A DNA stretch of 64,000 bases from Rubrivirga marina (GTDB taxonomy: Bacteria; Bacteroidota; Rhodothermia; Rhodothermales; Rubricoccaceae): contig NZ_MQWD01000001.1 of the NCBI RefSeq assembly GCF_002283365.1, positions 4,579,815 through 4,643,814 on the forward strand. Reading direction: 5' to 3'. This document shows, piece by piece, positions 44,764 through 54,183 of this stretch. How positions within the stretch are numbered: the stretch's first letter is position 1; each line of letters begins with the position of its first letter. A program made the translations under genes and the position numbers. The notes below the pieces were generated by a model that worked only from the letters and a program-made list of their open reading frames with translations, did no database searches and had not been told where the DNA came from.

Positions 44764-45159
44764 ATGCTCGAACTCCTCCCCTCCCCCGGCCCCGACGTCG
44801 TCGCCTTCCGCGTGAGCGGGAAGGTCACCAAGGAGGACGTCGAGCTCGCGTGGGCGTCGCTCGACGCCGCGCTCGACGAGGCCGAGACGATCGGGCTCTA
44901 CGCCGAGGTGGTCGACCTCGGCGGCGTCACGCTGGCGGGCCTCGTGGAAGACCTCGCCCACGCGATCAAAGCCCTCGGCGAGTGGCACCGGTTCGCGCGG
45001 TACGCCGTCGTCAGCGACAAGGCCTGGCTTCGGACGCTCGCCGACGTCGAAGGCAAGCTCCTCCCGGGCATCGAGATCCGGACGTACACGCCGGAGGGGT
45101 CGGAGGCGGCGATCGCGTGGCTCACGGCGCACACGGCGCCGCAGTCGCCGGCCGCCTAG
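44764..45159 (+). CDS. SpoIIAA-like (STAS-related) protein
   Basis: A 131-residue protein with the SpoIIAA-like fold: MLELLPSPGPDVVAFRVSGKVTKEDVELAW at the N-terminus, GLYAEVVDLGGVTLAGLVEDL in the centre, RFARYAVVSDKAWLRTLADVEGKLLPGIEIRTYTPEGSEAAIAWL at the end. The family occurs in bacteria as small cytoplasmic or membrane-peripheral proteins, possibly lipid- or partner-binding; the true phosphorylatable Ser of SpoIIAA is not evident. The gene ends 3 bp before the GTG of the adenylate cyclase, so the two are almost certainly expressed together. Confidence 0.85.
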   Translation: MLELLPSPGPDVVAFRVSGKVTKEDVELAWASLDAALDEAETIGLYAEVVDLGGVTLAGLVEDLAHAIKALGEWHRFARYAVVSDKAWLRTLADVEGKLLPGIEIRTYTPEGSEAAIAWLTAHTAPQSPAA

Positions 45160-45162
45160 CGC

Positions 45163-46278
45163 GTGGGCCGGCCGCGCCTCGGAACCAGCCACGGGCGGCA
45201 GGCCGCGCGGCTCGCCCCGTCACTCATCGTGGCGTGGACGGTCACCGCCTTCGTGGCCGCCCGCGTGGTGGGGATCGAGCCGCCACAGGGCGAGACCGTC
45301 GCCACGGCGATTACGCGGTCGGCCATCCTCGGGGTCGTGCTCGGAGGCGTCGGGGCGTGGCTCGAGACCGGACCGCTGGCCCGCGCCGGGCGGCGGTTCC
45401 CGCTCGGCGCGGCACTCGCGGCTCGGACCGTCGCCTACGCCCTCGCCGTGATCCTGGGCATGCTCGCGATCATCACTGTCGTGTTGTGGGTCGAGCGCAG
45501 GGAGTCGCCGGCCGAGGTCCTGCGGTCGCCGCAGTTCTGGTCGTTCGTGCGCGAGAGCAACATCGGCCTGATGTTCGTGCTCCTCGTCGGAGCCTCCTTC
45601 CTCATCAACCTGAACCTTCAACTCCGACGGGTCCTCGGGCCGGAGACGCTGCTGGCCCTCCTGGTCGGGCGCTACCGGCGGCCGGTCCGCGAGGAGCGCG
45701 CGTTCGTGTTCCTCGACCTCACCGACTCGACGGCGTGGGCCGAGCGCCTCGGTCCGCTCGCCTTCACCGACTTCAAGAACGACTTCTTCGCCGACGTCGC
45801 CGAGCCGGTCCTCGCCACGGGCGGCCGGATCGTCCAGTACGTGGGCGATGAGGTGATGGTGTCGTGGCCGATGAAGCGGGCCGAGCGCGACGCGGCGCCG
45901 CTCCGGTTCTTCTTCCTCGTCGACGCCCGGATCGAGGCCCGCGCCGAGCGCTACCGCCAGCGCTACGGCGAGGTCCCGCGGTTCAAGGCGGGCTGCCACG
46001 GCGGCTGGGTCGTCACGGCCGAGGTCGGCGACCTCAAGCGCGACATCGTCCACTCGGGCGACGTGGTCAACACGGCGGCGCGGATCGAGGGCGAGTGCCG
46101 GCCGCGCGGACGGCGGCTGATCGTCTCGGAGGCGCTCCACGCGCGGATGCCGGCGCTCGAGGAGACCACCACCGAACCGCTGGGCGACGCCCCGCTCCGC
46201 GGGAAGGCCGAGCCCGTGGCGCTCGTCGCCATCGAGGCCGCCCGCCTCGGCACGTCGGCGGGCCCGCCCGCGGGCTGA
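45163..46278 (+). CDS. Membrane-bound class III adenylate/guanylate cyclase
   Basis: A 371-residue protein from GTG 45163. Four hydrophobic segments occupy the first 135 residues (about 19-37, 49-69, 87-110, 123-141). A cytoplasmic class III cyclase catalytic domain covers about 178-345: metal-binding Asp in FVFLDLTDST (Asp185), the QYVGDEVMVSW loop, and later VAEVGDLKRDIVHSGDVVNTAARIEGECRPRG, which holds the conserved D.VN.AARI block. ATP is the likely substrate, though GTP cannot be excluded. It follows a SpoIIAA-like gene by 3 bp. The C-terminal codons run into the left arm of a palindromic repeat. Confidence 0.9.
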   Translation: MGRPRLGTSHGRQAARLAPSLIVAWTVTAFVAARVVGIEPPQGETVATAITRSAILGVVLGGVGAWLETGPLARAGRRFPLGAALAARTVAYALAVILGMLAIITVVLWVERRESPAEVLRSPQFWSFVRESNIGLMFVLLVGASFLINLNLQLRRVLGPETLLALLVGRYRRPVREERAFVFLDLTDSTAWAERLGPLAFTDFKNDFFADVAEPVLATGGRIVQYVGDEVMVSWPMKRAERDAAPLRFFFLVDARIEARAERYRQRYGEVPRFKAGCHGGWVVTAEVGDLKRDIVHSGDVVNTAARIEGECRPRGRRLIVSEALHARMPALEETTTEPLGDAPLRGKAEPVALVAIEAARLGTSAGPPAG

Positions 46279-46287
46279 CCGAGGCGG
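46242..46287. repeat. Palindromic repeat reaching into the cyclase gene
   Basis: Arms CCGCCTCGG (46242-46250) and CCGAGGCGG (46279-46287). The left arm codes the C-terminal residues ...AARLG of the cyclase, and the right arm lies after its stop. Confidence 0.65.
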
Positions 46288-46293
46288 AACCGG

Positions 46294-47016
46294 TCAGGCG
46301 GCCATCGCGCCTCCGCCGGCCTCGAAAAAGGCCCGGAGCTCGGCGTGCGTGTCGGGCGTCGCGGGCGTGTCGCGCACGAGCTGGCCGTCGGCCAGCACCA
46401 GCACCCGCGTGCACACGCCGACGACGTGGTCGAGGTCGTGGCTCGACACGAGGACCGTCGCGCCGCCGGTGTCCTCGCGGAGCAGCCGTTCGAGCGCGAT
46501 CCGCGCGCCGGGGTCGAGGTTGGCGAACGGCTCGTCGAGGACGACGAGCCCGGTCCCGGGCAGGAGGGCTCCGACGATCCCCACTTTCCCGGCATTCCCC
46601 AGCGAGAGGTCGCGGATGAGCCGGCCGCCCTCGAGCGCGGCCCCGAGGAACGGCCGGAACCGCTCGACGCGCGCGTCGGTGGTCGCGGCGCTCATCCCGT
46701 ACGCCCCGCCAACGAGCCGGAAGTACTCCTGAGGCCGAAGAAAGTCGACGAGGAAGCCGGCGTCGAGGTACGCGCCGACGCGGTGCTTCCACCCCAGATC
46801 CGGCCCGCCGACGCGGATCCCGTCGAGCACCACGGCGCCGGTCGTCGGTTCGATGAGATCGAGCGCGAGGCGGAGGAAGGTCGTCTTCCCCGCCCCGTTG
46901 TTGCCGACGAGCCCGACGCGCTCGCCGGCCTCGATCGTGAGGTCGTCGAGGCGGAGCGCGTCGGCCGTGCCGTAGCGCTTCGACAGGTCGGTGGCGGTGA
47001 GCGGGACGCCGGGCAT
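46294..47016 (-). CDS. ABC transporter ATP-binding protein
   Basis: A 240-residue ATPase with the start at 47016 (MPGVPLTATDLSKRYG). Walker A is GNNGAGKTT (38-46), the signature motif is LSLGNAGK (LSGGQ variant), Walker B is GLVVLDEPFANLDPG, and the switch His is in SSHDLDHV. This is the pattern of ABC-2-type exporters that pump lipids, drugs or proteins. It lies 2 bp downstream of the permease, so the two form a minimal transporter. No substrate-binding protein is present. It converges on the cyclase gene. Confidence 0.93.
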   Translation of the reverse strand: MPGVPLTATDLSKRYGTADALRLDDLTIEAGERVGLVGNNGAGKTTFLRLALDLIEPTTGAVVLDGIRVGGPDLGWKHRVGAYLDAGFLVDFLRPQEYFRLVGGAYGMSAATTDARVERFRPFLGAALEGGRLIRDLSLGNAGKVGIVGALLPGTGLVVLDEPFANLDPGARIALERLLREDTGGATVLVSSHDLDHVVGVCTRVLVLADGQLVRDTPATPDTHAELRAFFEAGGGAMAA

Positions 47017-47018
47017 GG

Positions 47019-48461
47019 CTAGAGGGCGGAGCGAAAGCGGGCCGCGACGACGTGCCGACGGCGGTGGATACGCCGGACGAGGGCCCGGAGCCAGAGCGGC
47101 GTGAGCAGGATCCCGACGAGGCCGAGGGCCGCGGCCACGAGCGCGCCCCGGTCGGGGCCGGCGAGAGAGAGCACGCCGCCGGCCAGCGCCGCCGTCGAGC
47201 CCACCAGGAGTTGCGCCCCGAACGATTGGGTGTTGACGAACAGGAGCCGCTCCGACACGTCGAGCGGCTTCGGACCGAGCGTCGCGCCCCACAGTGCGGC
47301 CGGCGCCAGGACTCCAAGGCTGAACACGACCGACACGCCGACGAGGTCGACCAAGTCGGAGGCGAGAGCGAACACGAGGCCGGCCTGCACCACACCGAGC
47401 GTGACGGTCGCCACGACCACGCCGGCCCACTTCGCGCGGACGAACGCCTCGACGCCGCCGGGCAGCGTGAGGAGCCGGTCGGTGTAGCCGCTGGCGAACG
47501 AGACGGCGTACTGGCCGAACGAGCCGGCCACCGGACCGGTCGAGAAGAGGAGGACGAGCTCCGTCGGCACGAACGCACCGGCGGGATGCCGCCGGGCCAG
47601 GAGCGCGCCGACGGTCAGGACGACGCTGACGACGGCGGCGTTCGCGAGGACGCTCCGGGGGAACGTCGCCCGCGTCACGAGGCGGCGGTCGAGGTCGAGA
47701 AACGCCCGGGTGCCGCCGCGGTCCAGCCCGGTGATCGCTCGCGCGGCGGACGCGCGGCGCGACCCGCCCGCGTCGAGGTAGAGCGCGGCGACAAGCGCGT
47801 GATAGGCCAGGACCAGGGTGGCCGCGGCCAGCGCGCCCAGCACGGCGAGTCCGAGCCCGCCTGCCCGGACGTGTGCCATCAGCCCGCCCGTGGCCCCCTC
47901 CAGCGCCGCCACGAGGCCGACCGTCCCGGCGACGACGCCGATCGTCCGCACTGGCCGCGCACCGAGGCGCGTCTTCCACACGACGAGCAGCGCGTGCGAC
48001 ACGACGACGAGCGCCAGGACCGCCAGCCCGAACGCCCATGCGGCGGGGGCGCCGGCCTCCGCCCGGACCGCCCGCGCCGCGAACGGGACGGCGAACGCGA
48101 GCGGGACCACCCCGAACGGCGTCGTCGCCGACCGCAGCAGGACGGCCGCGGCCACGCGCTGCCGCGAGACGGGCAGCGTCAGGAACGCCGTCGCGCCCCG
48201 CGTCGGGACGTCCTGGAACACCTGCCGTCCGACGAGGAGGACCGCCAGCGCGGGGAGCACCGCCGCGTCGACACTCGCCAGCGCCGGGAGCCCGGGCGCG
48301 ACGGCGCCGAGCAAATCCGGCAGCACGAACCCGAGGATGGCCGCCGCGCCGACGGCGTACGCCACGCCGGCCCCCTTCGCGAGCGCGAGGGCGATCCGCC
48401 CGCCGAGGTACGGCGCGCGCCAGAACGCGAGCAGTTGGAGACGGAGGAGGGAGGCGACCAC
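47019..48461 (-). CDS. ABC transporter permease, multi-spanning
   Basis: A 480-residue inner-membrane protein starting at GTG 48461. About ten to twelve hydrophobic segments are spread over its length, beginning RLQLLAFWRAPYLGGRIALALAKGAGVAYAVGAAAILGF. Polar loops include VFQDVPTRGATAFLTLPVSRQRVAAAVL, a pattern frequent in ABC-2 exporters of Bacteroidota (a 'LTLPVSR' cytoplasmic loop). The ATPase follows after 2 bp. The substrate is unknown. Upstream, 56 bp separate it from the end of the propeller gene on the same strand, so read-through between them is possible. Confidence 0.87.
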   Translation of the reverse strand: MVASLLRLQLLAFWRAPYLGGRIALALAKGAGVAYAVGAAAILGFVLPDLLGAVAPGLPALASVDAAVLPALAVLLVGRQVFQDVPTRGATAFLTLPVSRQRVAAAVLLRSATTPFGVVPLAFAVPFAARAVRAEAGAPAAWAFGLAVLALVVVSHALLVVWKTRLGARPVRTIGVVAGTVGLVAALEGATGGLMAHVRAGGLGLAVLGALAAATLVLAYHALVAALYLDAGGSRRASAARAITGLDRGGTRAFLDLDRRLVTRATFPRSVLANAAVVSVVLTVGALLARRHPAGAFVPTELVLLFSTGPVAGSFGQYAVSFASGYTDRLLTLPGGVEAFVRAKWAGVVVATVTLGVVQAGLVFALASDLVDLVGVSVVFSLGVLAPAALWGATLGPKPLDVSERLLFVNTQSFGAQLLVGSTAALAGGVLSLAGPDRGALVAAALGLVGILLTPLWLRALVRRIHRRRHVVAARFRSAL

Positions 48462-48517
48462 GGGGCGGGGGGACGCCCGGAGTATCGCCCCTCCGGCCGT
48501 CCCGCTTTACGCGCCGG

Positions 48518-50485
48518 CTACCGCACGACCGTCACCGGCACGTGCCCCACGACGCCATCGGCCACGGCCCGCACGACGTACGCCCCGCCCCTCAGCCCGC
48601 CGACGTTGGCCGCCAGCCGGCGCGGGCCCGACGCTAGCGGGCCGTCGTGGACGACCGCGACCCGCCGGCCGAGCACGTCGACGACCTCGACGCGGACCCA
48701 CGCGGGCACGGCGAGATCGACCGTCACCGTCAGCGCGCGGGCGGCCGGGTTCGGGAAGGCGGCGAGGGCGAGCGTCGGCGCGGGGGCGTCCGCCTCGGCG
48801 GCCGTGTCGCCGAGGCCGGCGGCGACAGCCAGCGCAAACACCACCCGCCCCGTCGCGATCGTCTCGTCATTCGTCCCGTCGAGGCCGGCCCGGTGGATCG
48901 TCTCGTCGGCGAGCGACCAGTAGAGGGCCCCGCGGACGCCGTCGACCGCGAGGCCGTAGATCTCGGGAAGGCCGGAGGCGAGCACCTCACCGTCGCCGCT
49001 CCCGATGGCGGCGCTCGACACGGTACCGGGCGTGGAACCATTCGTCGGGTCGTTCGAGGCCCAGTAGATCCGTTGCCCGATCGGGTCGAGCGCGAGCGCC
49101 TCCACGTCCTCGGCCCCGGCCACGACGACCTCCCGACCAGCCCCGTCGAGGCCGGCCCGCTCGATGGCGTCGGTGCCGGCCCAGTACAGCCTCCGCGACT
49201 CGGCGTCGACGGCGACCGCGGTCGCGCTGACCGCGCCGGCCAGCACCTGCCCCGGGTCCGCACCGTCGTAGCCGACGCGCCAGATCCGACGCGAGCCGTC
49301 GACCCAGTACACGTCCTGCGCGACCGGATCGACCGCCAGCCCGCCGCGTGCGATCGCCTCGACGAGCACGCGGACGTCGCCGCCGTCGAACGCCGCGCTG
49401 GAGACCGATGACTCGTTGAAGTCGGACCAGAACACGCGCCCGGCGCCGGGGTCGACGGCGAGGCCGTTCGGAAAGCTCACCCCGCCGAAGAGCGTCGCGG
49501 GGTCCGACCCGTCGAGCGCCGACCGCCGGACGGTGCTCGCGCCCAGCGCCAGCAGCACGTCGGCCTCGGGAGAAAGGGCGAAGCCGGACGGCTGGAACCC
49601 GCTCGCGAGCGCCTGGCGGCCGGACCCGTCGAGCGCGGACCGCTCGACGGCGTCGCGCGTGCTCCAGTACAGACGCCCGCCCGCCGGCTCGAGCGTGAGG
49701 CCGTTGACGAACGACGCCACGGAGACGAGGTCCTCGGCATTCGCCCCGTCGAGGTCGCCCCGTCGGAGGATCCGACCGGCGCCCGCGGTCTCCTGCCAGT
49801 AGAGCTGCCCGGCCGCGCCGTCGACCACGACGCAGCCCGAGGACGTGAGGTCGACCGTCTCGAAACCGGTCCCGTCGTAGCCCACCCGCCGCGGCTCGCG
49901 GGTCGCGAAGTCGAGCCAGTAGAGCTGGCGGTTGACGGGGTCGAGGGTCGGACAGGTCGGGCTCTCGCCCGAGGCGGGCGTGTGGAGCGTCCGGACGTCG
50001 GACCCGTCGAGGCCGGAAAGGACGTAGGCGCCGGAGGCCACGTCGCGCCAGACGAGGACGCCGTTGTCGAGGTCGATCCGGAACGGCGAGGCGCCGGTCG
50101 CGATCGTCTCCGCGTTCGACCCGTCGAGGTCCGAGCGGCGGATCCGGTCGTCGCGGTCGAGCCAGTAGATCGTGCCGGCTCCGGGGTCGAGGAGGAGCAT
50201 CCGGACGTCCGTCGGCCCGAGGGGCTCGAGGCCGGAGCCGTCGAGGCGGGCACGACGGAGCACGCCGTCGCCGTCGCGCCCGTAGATCCGGCCGCCCAGA
50301 GGGTCGATGGCGACCGACGTGAACGGCACGGGGCCGACGACGACCGAGGCCTGGGTGCCGTCGGCGTCGGCGCGATAGACCCCGGCGGGGGCGTCACCGA
50401 ACGGGGACTCAGCCCAGAACAGCGGCTGCCCGCTGGCGGGCACGGCGAGGAGGATTGCGAGGGCGGCGAGTCGAGGGAGCGTCAT
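48518..50485 (-). CDS. Secreted YWTD beta-propeller protein with C-terminal sorting domain
   Basis: A 655-residue protein (signal MTLPRLAALAILLAVPASG) made of about 13 LDL-receptor YWTD-type repeats, e.g. IYWLDRDDRIRRSDLDGSNAETI, LYWLDFATREPRRVGYDGTGFETV, LYWSTRDAVERSALDGSGRQAL, VYWVDGSRRIWRVGYDGADPGQVL, enough for two six-bladed propellers. The last 80 residues, FPNPAARALTVTVDLAVPAWVRVEVVDVLGRRVAVV, then GAYVVRAVADGVVGHVPVTVVR, look like a type IX secretion type A sorting domain. It should reach the outer surface. Binding to a protein or glycan partner is the usual role of such propellers; the partner is unknown. Confidence 0.88.
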   Translation of the reverse strand: MTLPRLAALAILLAVPASGQPLFWAESPFGDAPAGVYRADADGTQASVVVGPVPFTSVAIDPLGGRIYGRDGDGVLRRARLDGSGLEPLGPTDVRMLLLDPGAGTIYWLDRDDRIRRSDLDGSNAETIATGASPFRIDLDNGVLVWRDVASGAYVLSGLDGSDVRTLHTPASGESPTCPTLDPVNRQLYWLDFATREPRRVGYDGTGFETVDLTSSGCVVVDGAAGQLYWQETAGAGRILRRGDLDGANAEDLVSVASFVNGLTLEPAGGRLYWSTRDAVERSALDGSGRQALASGFQPSGFALSPEADVLLALGASTVRRSALDGSDPATLFGGVSFPNGLAVDPGAGRVFWSDFNESSVSSAAFDGGDVRVLVEAIARGGLAVDPVAQDVYWVDGSRRIWRVGYDGADPGQVLAGAVSATAVAVDAESRRLYWAGTDAIERAGLDGAGREVVVAGAEDVEALALDPIGQRIYWASNDPTNGSTPGTVSSAAIGSGDGEVLASGLPEIYGLAVDGVRGALYWSLADETIHRAGLDGTNDETIATGRVVFALAVAAGLGDTAAEADAPAPTLALAAFPNPAARALTVTVDLAVPAWVRVEVVDVLGRRVAVVHDGPLASGPRRLAANVGGLRGGAYVVRAVADGVVGHVPVTVVR

Positions 50486-50785
50486 GGCGCGCGAGGATGG
50501 GACCCCTAAAGCGTCATCGCGCGCCCGAACGGCTCACGCGTCCTCAATCCGTGCGCCCCGCCAAGGGACGGCGAGGCCCCGCTCTTCCCACCACAGACGA
50601 GCGGGGCCCCGACGGCTCTCCGAATCGAGAGAGCGGAGGGTCAGCGACCGGAGCCGCGATCCTCGGTTACGTACCGTCCCACTCGTCAATACGAGATCTC
50701 GACGCGCAACGGGTCACGCGCGACGAAGAAACCTCATCCCCCGCTCGAGGCCGGCCCGTACGGCGGGCGTCGATCCTTCCCTATC
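50486..50785. other. Intergenic region of 300 bp between divergent genes
   Basis: No gene is visible. It holds the hairpin at 50575-50608 and presumably promoters for the propeller (minus) and sigma-factor (plus) genes. GC content is a little lower in its centre (TTACGTACC, TCAATACGAGATC). Confidence 0.5.
50575..50608. other. Hairpin-forming inverted repeat
   Basis: Arms GGCCCCGCTC (50575-50584) and GAGCGGGGCC (50599-50608) with a 14-base loop. It lies between divergent genes, so it may be an attenuator or a protein-binding site rather than a terminator. Confidence 0.55.
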
Positions 50786-51385
50786 ATGCGGCTGTCCATG
50801 CCCTCCCCCGTGGCTCACGACGTCACACAGCTCCTGGCCCTCGCTCGCGACGGCGACCAGCGCGCGCTCGACCGTGTGCTGCCGCTCGTCTACGAGGAGG
50901 TCCGCCGGCTGGCTCGGAGCCAGCGCTACCGGAACGGGGCCTCGGAGACGCTCAACACGACGGCGCTCGTCCACGAGGCGTACGAGAAGCTGGCCCTCCA
51001 CGACGGCGATTACGTCGACCGTCAGCACTTCTTCCGCGTCGCCGCGCGGGCCATCCGGCAGGTCCTCATCGACGCCGCCCGGGCGCGGAAAGCGGAGAAG
51101 CGTGGCGGCGGGACGCCCGACGTCTCGCTCGACGGCGTCGCCGTGGCCAGCCCGGCCCGGGACGACGAGGCGCTCGCGCTCGACGAGGCGCTCGACCGGC
51201 TCGCCGCGCTCGACGACCGCCAGGCCCAGATCGTTGAGCTCCGCTACTTCGTCGGGCTCACGGTGCCCGAGACGGCCGACGTCCTCGACCTCTCGCCGGC
51301 GACCGTCAAGCGCGACTGGGCCGCCGCGCGGGCGTGGCTCTACCGCGAGATGCAGCGAACTCGCGACGAGGGCGAGATGGCCTGA
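50786..51385 (+). CDS. ECF-type RNA polymerase sigma factor
   Basis: A 199-residue sigma-70-family factor (start ATG 50786, or 50798 for a four-residue shorter form). Region 2 reads LLPLVYEEVRRLARSQRYRNG, then LNTTALVHEAYEKLA and DRQHFFRVAARAIRQVLIDAARARKAEKRGG, which is the pattern of the TIGR02999/ECF39-like group. Region 4 is LAALDDRQAQIVELRYFVGLTVPETADVLDLSPATVKRDWAAARAWLYREM. This group is often encoded beside TPR-containing Ser/Thr kinases, which is exactly the arrangement here. No anti-sigma gene is adjacent. Activation through the kinases is inferred. Confidence 0.93.
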   Translation: MRLSMPSPVAHDVTQLLALARDGDQRALDRVLPLVYEEVRRLARSQRYRNGASETLNTTALVHEAYEKLALHDGDYVDRQHFFRVAARAIRQVLIDAARARKAEKRGGGTPDVSLDGVAVASPARDDEALALDEALDRLAALDDRQAQIVELRYFVGLTVPETADVLDLSPATVKRDWAAARAWLYREMQRTRDEGEMA

Positions 51386-51462
51386 GCCCGGGCGGGCGGG
51401 TCCGACGGATGAGCCGGATCGCGCGCCGATTCCGCTTTTCCGTCCGACGTCTCCGCTCCGCC

Positions 51463-54171
51463 GTGCCGACCGACTCCCGCCTCCACCGCCGCGCCGCCGA
51501 CCTCTTCGCCGACGCGCTCGACCGAGACCCGGCTGAGCGCGAGGCGCTCCTGGCCGACGCCTCCCTCGACCCCGACGTCATCGCCGAGGTCCGCTCGCTC
51601 TTGGCCGCGCACGACGACGCGGGCGACGACGCGCTCGCCCCGCTCGCGTTCGGGCCGCCCGGGCCGGAGGCGCTCGTCGGGCAGACGGTCGGGCCATGGC
51701 GGCTCGAGGGCGTGCTCGGGACGGGCGGCATGGGCGTGGTCTACGAGGCCCGCCGGGTGGCTGGCGGGTTCGAGCAGCGGGCCGCGCTCAAGCGCGTCCG
51801 CCCCGGCGTCGGGGCCGACTTCCACGCGCGGTTCCTCCGCGAGCGGGAGCTCTTGGCCGGGCTCGACCACGCCGGCGTAGCGCGGCTCCTCGACGGTGGC
51901 ATCGACGGCAGCGGCGCCCCCTACCTCGCCATGGAGTTCGCCGAGGGCGAGCCGATCACGACGTACGCCGACCGGCATGGCCTCAGGCTCCGCGACCGGA
52001 TCGCCCTGTTCCTTCAGGCCTGCGAGGCCGTCGCCCACGCCCACCGCCACCTCGTCGTCCACCGCGACCTGAAGCCGGCCCACGTCCTCGTGGCCGACGG
52101 CGAACGTGGCCGGGCCCGCGTGAAGCTCCTCGACTTCGGGATCGCCAAGCTCCTCAAGGACGACGACGACCCCGGCCTCACGCGGACGGGCGCCGGGCCG
52201 CTCACCCCTCAATATGCCGCGCCTGAGCAGGTCCTCGGCCGGCCGGTCACGACGGCGACCGACGTGTACGCCCTCGGCGTCGTCCTCTACGAGCTCCTCA
52301 CGGGGTCCCGCCCCTACGACGTCGGCGGACTCCCGCTCAGCGAGGCCGCTCGTGTTGTGGCCGAGACCCAGCCGGTACGTCCGAGCCAGGCCGCCTCGAG
52401 GACCACTGACCCGAGGCGGCTCCGAGGCGACCTCGACACGGTCGTGCTGAAGGCGCTCGCGAAAGAGCCCGAGCGGCGCTACGCCTCGGCCGAGACGTTC
52501 GCCGACGACCTCCGCCGCTACCTCGGCGGGCTGCCGGTCGAGGCGCAGCCCGACTCGGTGCGGTACCGCGCGGGCAAGTTCGTCCGCCGCCACCGGACGG
52601 CCGTGGCGTCGGCGACGCTCGTGGTGCTGGCGCTCGTCGGGGGCCTCGGGGCCGCGCTGTGGCAGGCGGCCGAGGCCCGCGCCGAACGGCGGACGGCCCA
52701 CCGCGTCAACGCGTTCGTCACCGAGATGCTGGCCTCCGCCGATCCGTACGGCGGCGTCGGGCGCGGCGTGACCGTGGTGGAGGTGGCCGACATCGCGGCG
52801 GAGCGAGCCGCGCACGACCTCGCGGGCGAGCCCGCGACCGAGGCCGGCGTCCGGCTGGCCCTCGGCGAGACGTACCGGGGCACGGGGGAGTACGAGAAGG
52901 CCGAGGCGCAGGTCCGCCGCGCGCTCGCGCTCCGGCAGGCGGCGTACGGGCCACGGCACCCCGAGACGGGAGAAGCCCTCAACGCGCTCGGCGCCCTCCT
53001 CATCGAGCGCTCACGGTTCGAGGCGGCCGATCGCGTGCTCGCCCTCGCCCTCGACGTCCACCGCCGTCATCCCGGCGAGCACGGAGCGGCCTACGCCAGG
53101 ACGCTCGTCCACCTCGGACAGGTCGCCCTCGAGACCGGCGACCTCGACGCGGCCGAGCGCCACCTCCGAGAGGCCATCGCGATGATCCACCGGCACCCGC
53201 GACCGGTCCCCCCGGCCCTCCTACGCGCGGGGCTGAACGCGCGGTACACTCTCGGAGTCACGCTTCACGAGGCCGGGGAGTACGCCGTCTCCGACTCCGT
53301 CCTCGTCCCGCTCCTGACCGAGATGCGCCGGGCCGACCGCCCTCCCCCCTACCTCGGCACGACACTGACGACGCTCGCCTGGAACCGCGAGTACCTCGGA
53401 GAGACCGACCGGATCGAGCCGTACCTCCGCGAGTCGCTCGACTTCCGCGAGGACCGCTTCGGGCCGAGGCACACCGAGACGGGGTACGCCCTCAACGACC
53501 TCGCCTATTACTACCACTTCTACGGGACCGAGTACGGAGCGGCCGAGGACGCCTACCGGCAGGCGCTCGAGATCTTCCGCGACGCGCATGGGGAGAACTA
53601 CACGGCGGTTCCGGCCGTCCTCAACAACCTCGCGTCGCTGTACCGGGGCACGGGCCGCGAGCGGGAGGCCATCCCGCTGCTCGAGGAGGCCGTCGCCATT
53701 CAACGGCAACTGCTGGGACCGGACCACGTCGACGTCAGCTTCCCACTCATCAACCTCGGCCGGACGTACGTCACGCTCGGGGAGCCCGAGCGGGCCGAGG
53801 CGCCGCTCCGGGAGGCCCTCGCCCTCCGGCGGCGGGCGCACGGCGACGACCACACCCGGGTCGGGACAGCGCTCGACGCGCTCGCGGCCGCTGCCCGGGG
53901 ACGTGGCCGAATCGACGAGGCCATCACGCTCTACCGACAGGCCGCCGACACACACGCGCGGGCGCTCGGCCCCGACAACGCGAACGTGGCCGAGATGGAG
54001 CTCTTCCTCGCCGAGGCCCTTCTCGAGCGGGAGGCAGCGGGCGACCGCGACGAGGCCCGCCGGCTCGTCGGCCACGCCCGACCCATCATCTCCGCGACGT
54101 ACCCCGACGGGAACGACCGGACCGCGAAGGCCGAGGTGCTGGCCGCGCGCCTGGGCCTCCGCCCCAGGTAA
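51463..54171 (+). CDS. Transmembrane Ser/Thr protein kinase with TPR extracytoplasmic domain (kinase 1)
   Basis: The start GTG 51463 (VPTDSRLHRRAADLFADALD) was chosen because it aligns with the start of the paralogue downstream; ATG 51409 is an alternative. A kinase domain covers about 78-340: GTGGMGVV loop (86-93), Lys110 (AALKR), catalytic loop HRDLKPAHV (His190) and DFG at 214-216. The Asn expected after K-P-x is His197. A single transmembrane helix lies at about 375-395. The remaining 500 residues contain tetratricopeptide-type helix pairs (e.g. EALNALGALLIERSRFEAADRVLALAL, TGYALNDLAYYYHFYGTEYGAAEDAYRQALEIF). It follows the sigma factor by 77 bp. Confidence 0.93.
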   Translation: MPTDSRLHRRAADLFADALDRDPAEREALLADASLDPDVIAEVRSLLAAHDDAGDDALAPLAFGPPGPEALVGQTVGPWRLEGVLGTGGMGVVYEARRVAGGFEQRAALKRVRPGVGADFHARFLRERELLAGLDHAGVARLLDGGIDGSGAPYLAMEFAEGEPITTYADRHGLRLRDRIALFLQACEAVAHAHRHLVVHRDLKPAHVLVADGERGRARVKLLDFGIAKLLKDDDDPGLTRTGAGPLTPQYAAPEQVLGRPVTTATDVYALGVVLYELLTGSRPYDVGGLPLSEAARVVAETQPVRPSQAASRTTDPRRLRGDLDTVVLKALAKEPERRYASAETFADDLRRYLGGLPVEAQPDSVRYRAGKFVRRHRTAVASATLVVLALVGGLGAALWQAAEARAERRTAHRVNAFVTEMLASADPYGGVGRGVTVVEVADIAAERAAHDLAGEPATEAGVRLALGETYRGTGEYEKAEAQVRRALALRQAAYGPRHPETGEALNALGALLIERSRFEAADRVLALALDVHRRHPGEHGAAYARTLVHLGQVALETGDLDAAERHLREAIAMIHRHPRPVPPALLRAGLNARYTLGVTLHEAGEYAVSDSVLVPLLTEMRRADRPPPYLGTTLTTLAWNREYLGETDRIEPYLRESLDFREDRFGPRHTETGYALNDLAYYYHFYGTEYGAAEDAYRQALEIFRDAHGENYTAVPAVLNNLASLYRGTGREREAIPLLEEAVAIQRQLLGPDHVDVSFPLINLGRTYVTLGEPERAEAPLREALALRRRAHGDDHTRVGTALDALAAAARGRGRIDEAITLYRQAADTHARALGPDNANVAEMELFLAEALLEREAAGDRDEARRLVGHARPIISATYPDGNDRTAKAEVLAARLGLRPR

Positions 54172-54183
54172 GTGCCTCGACGT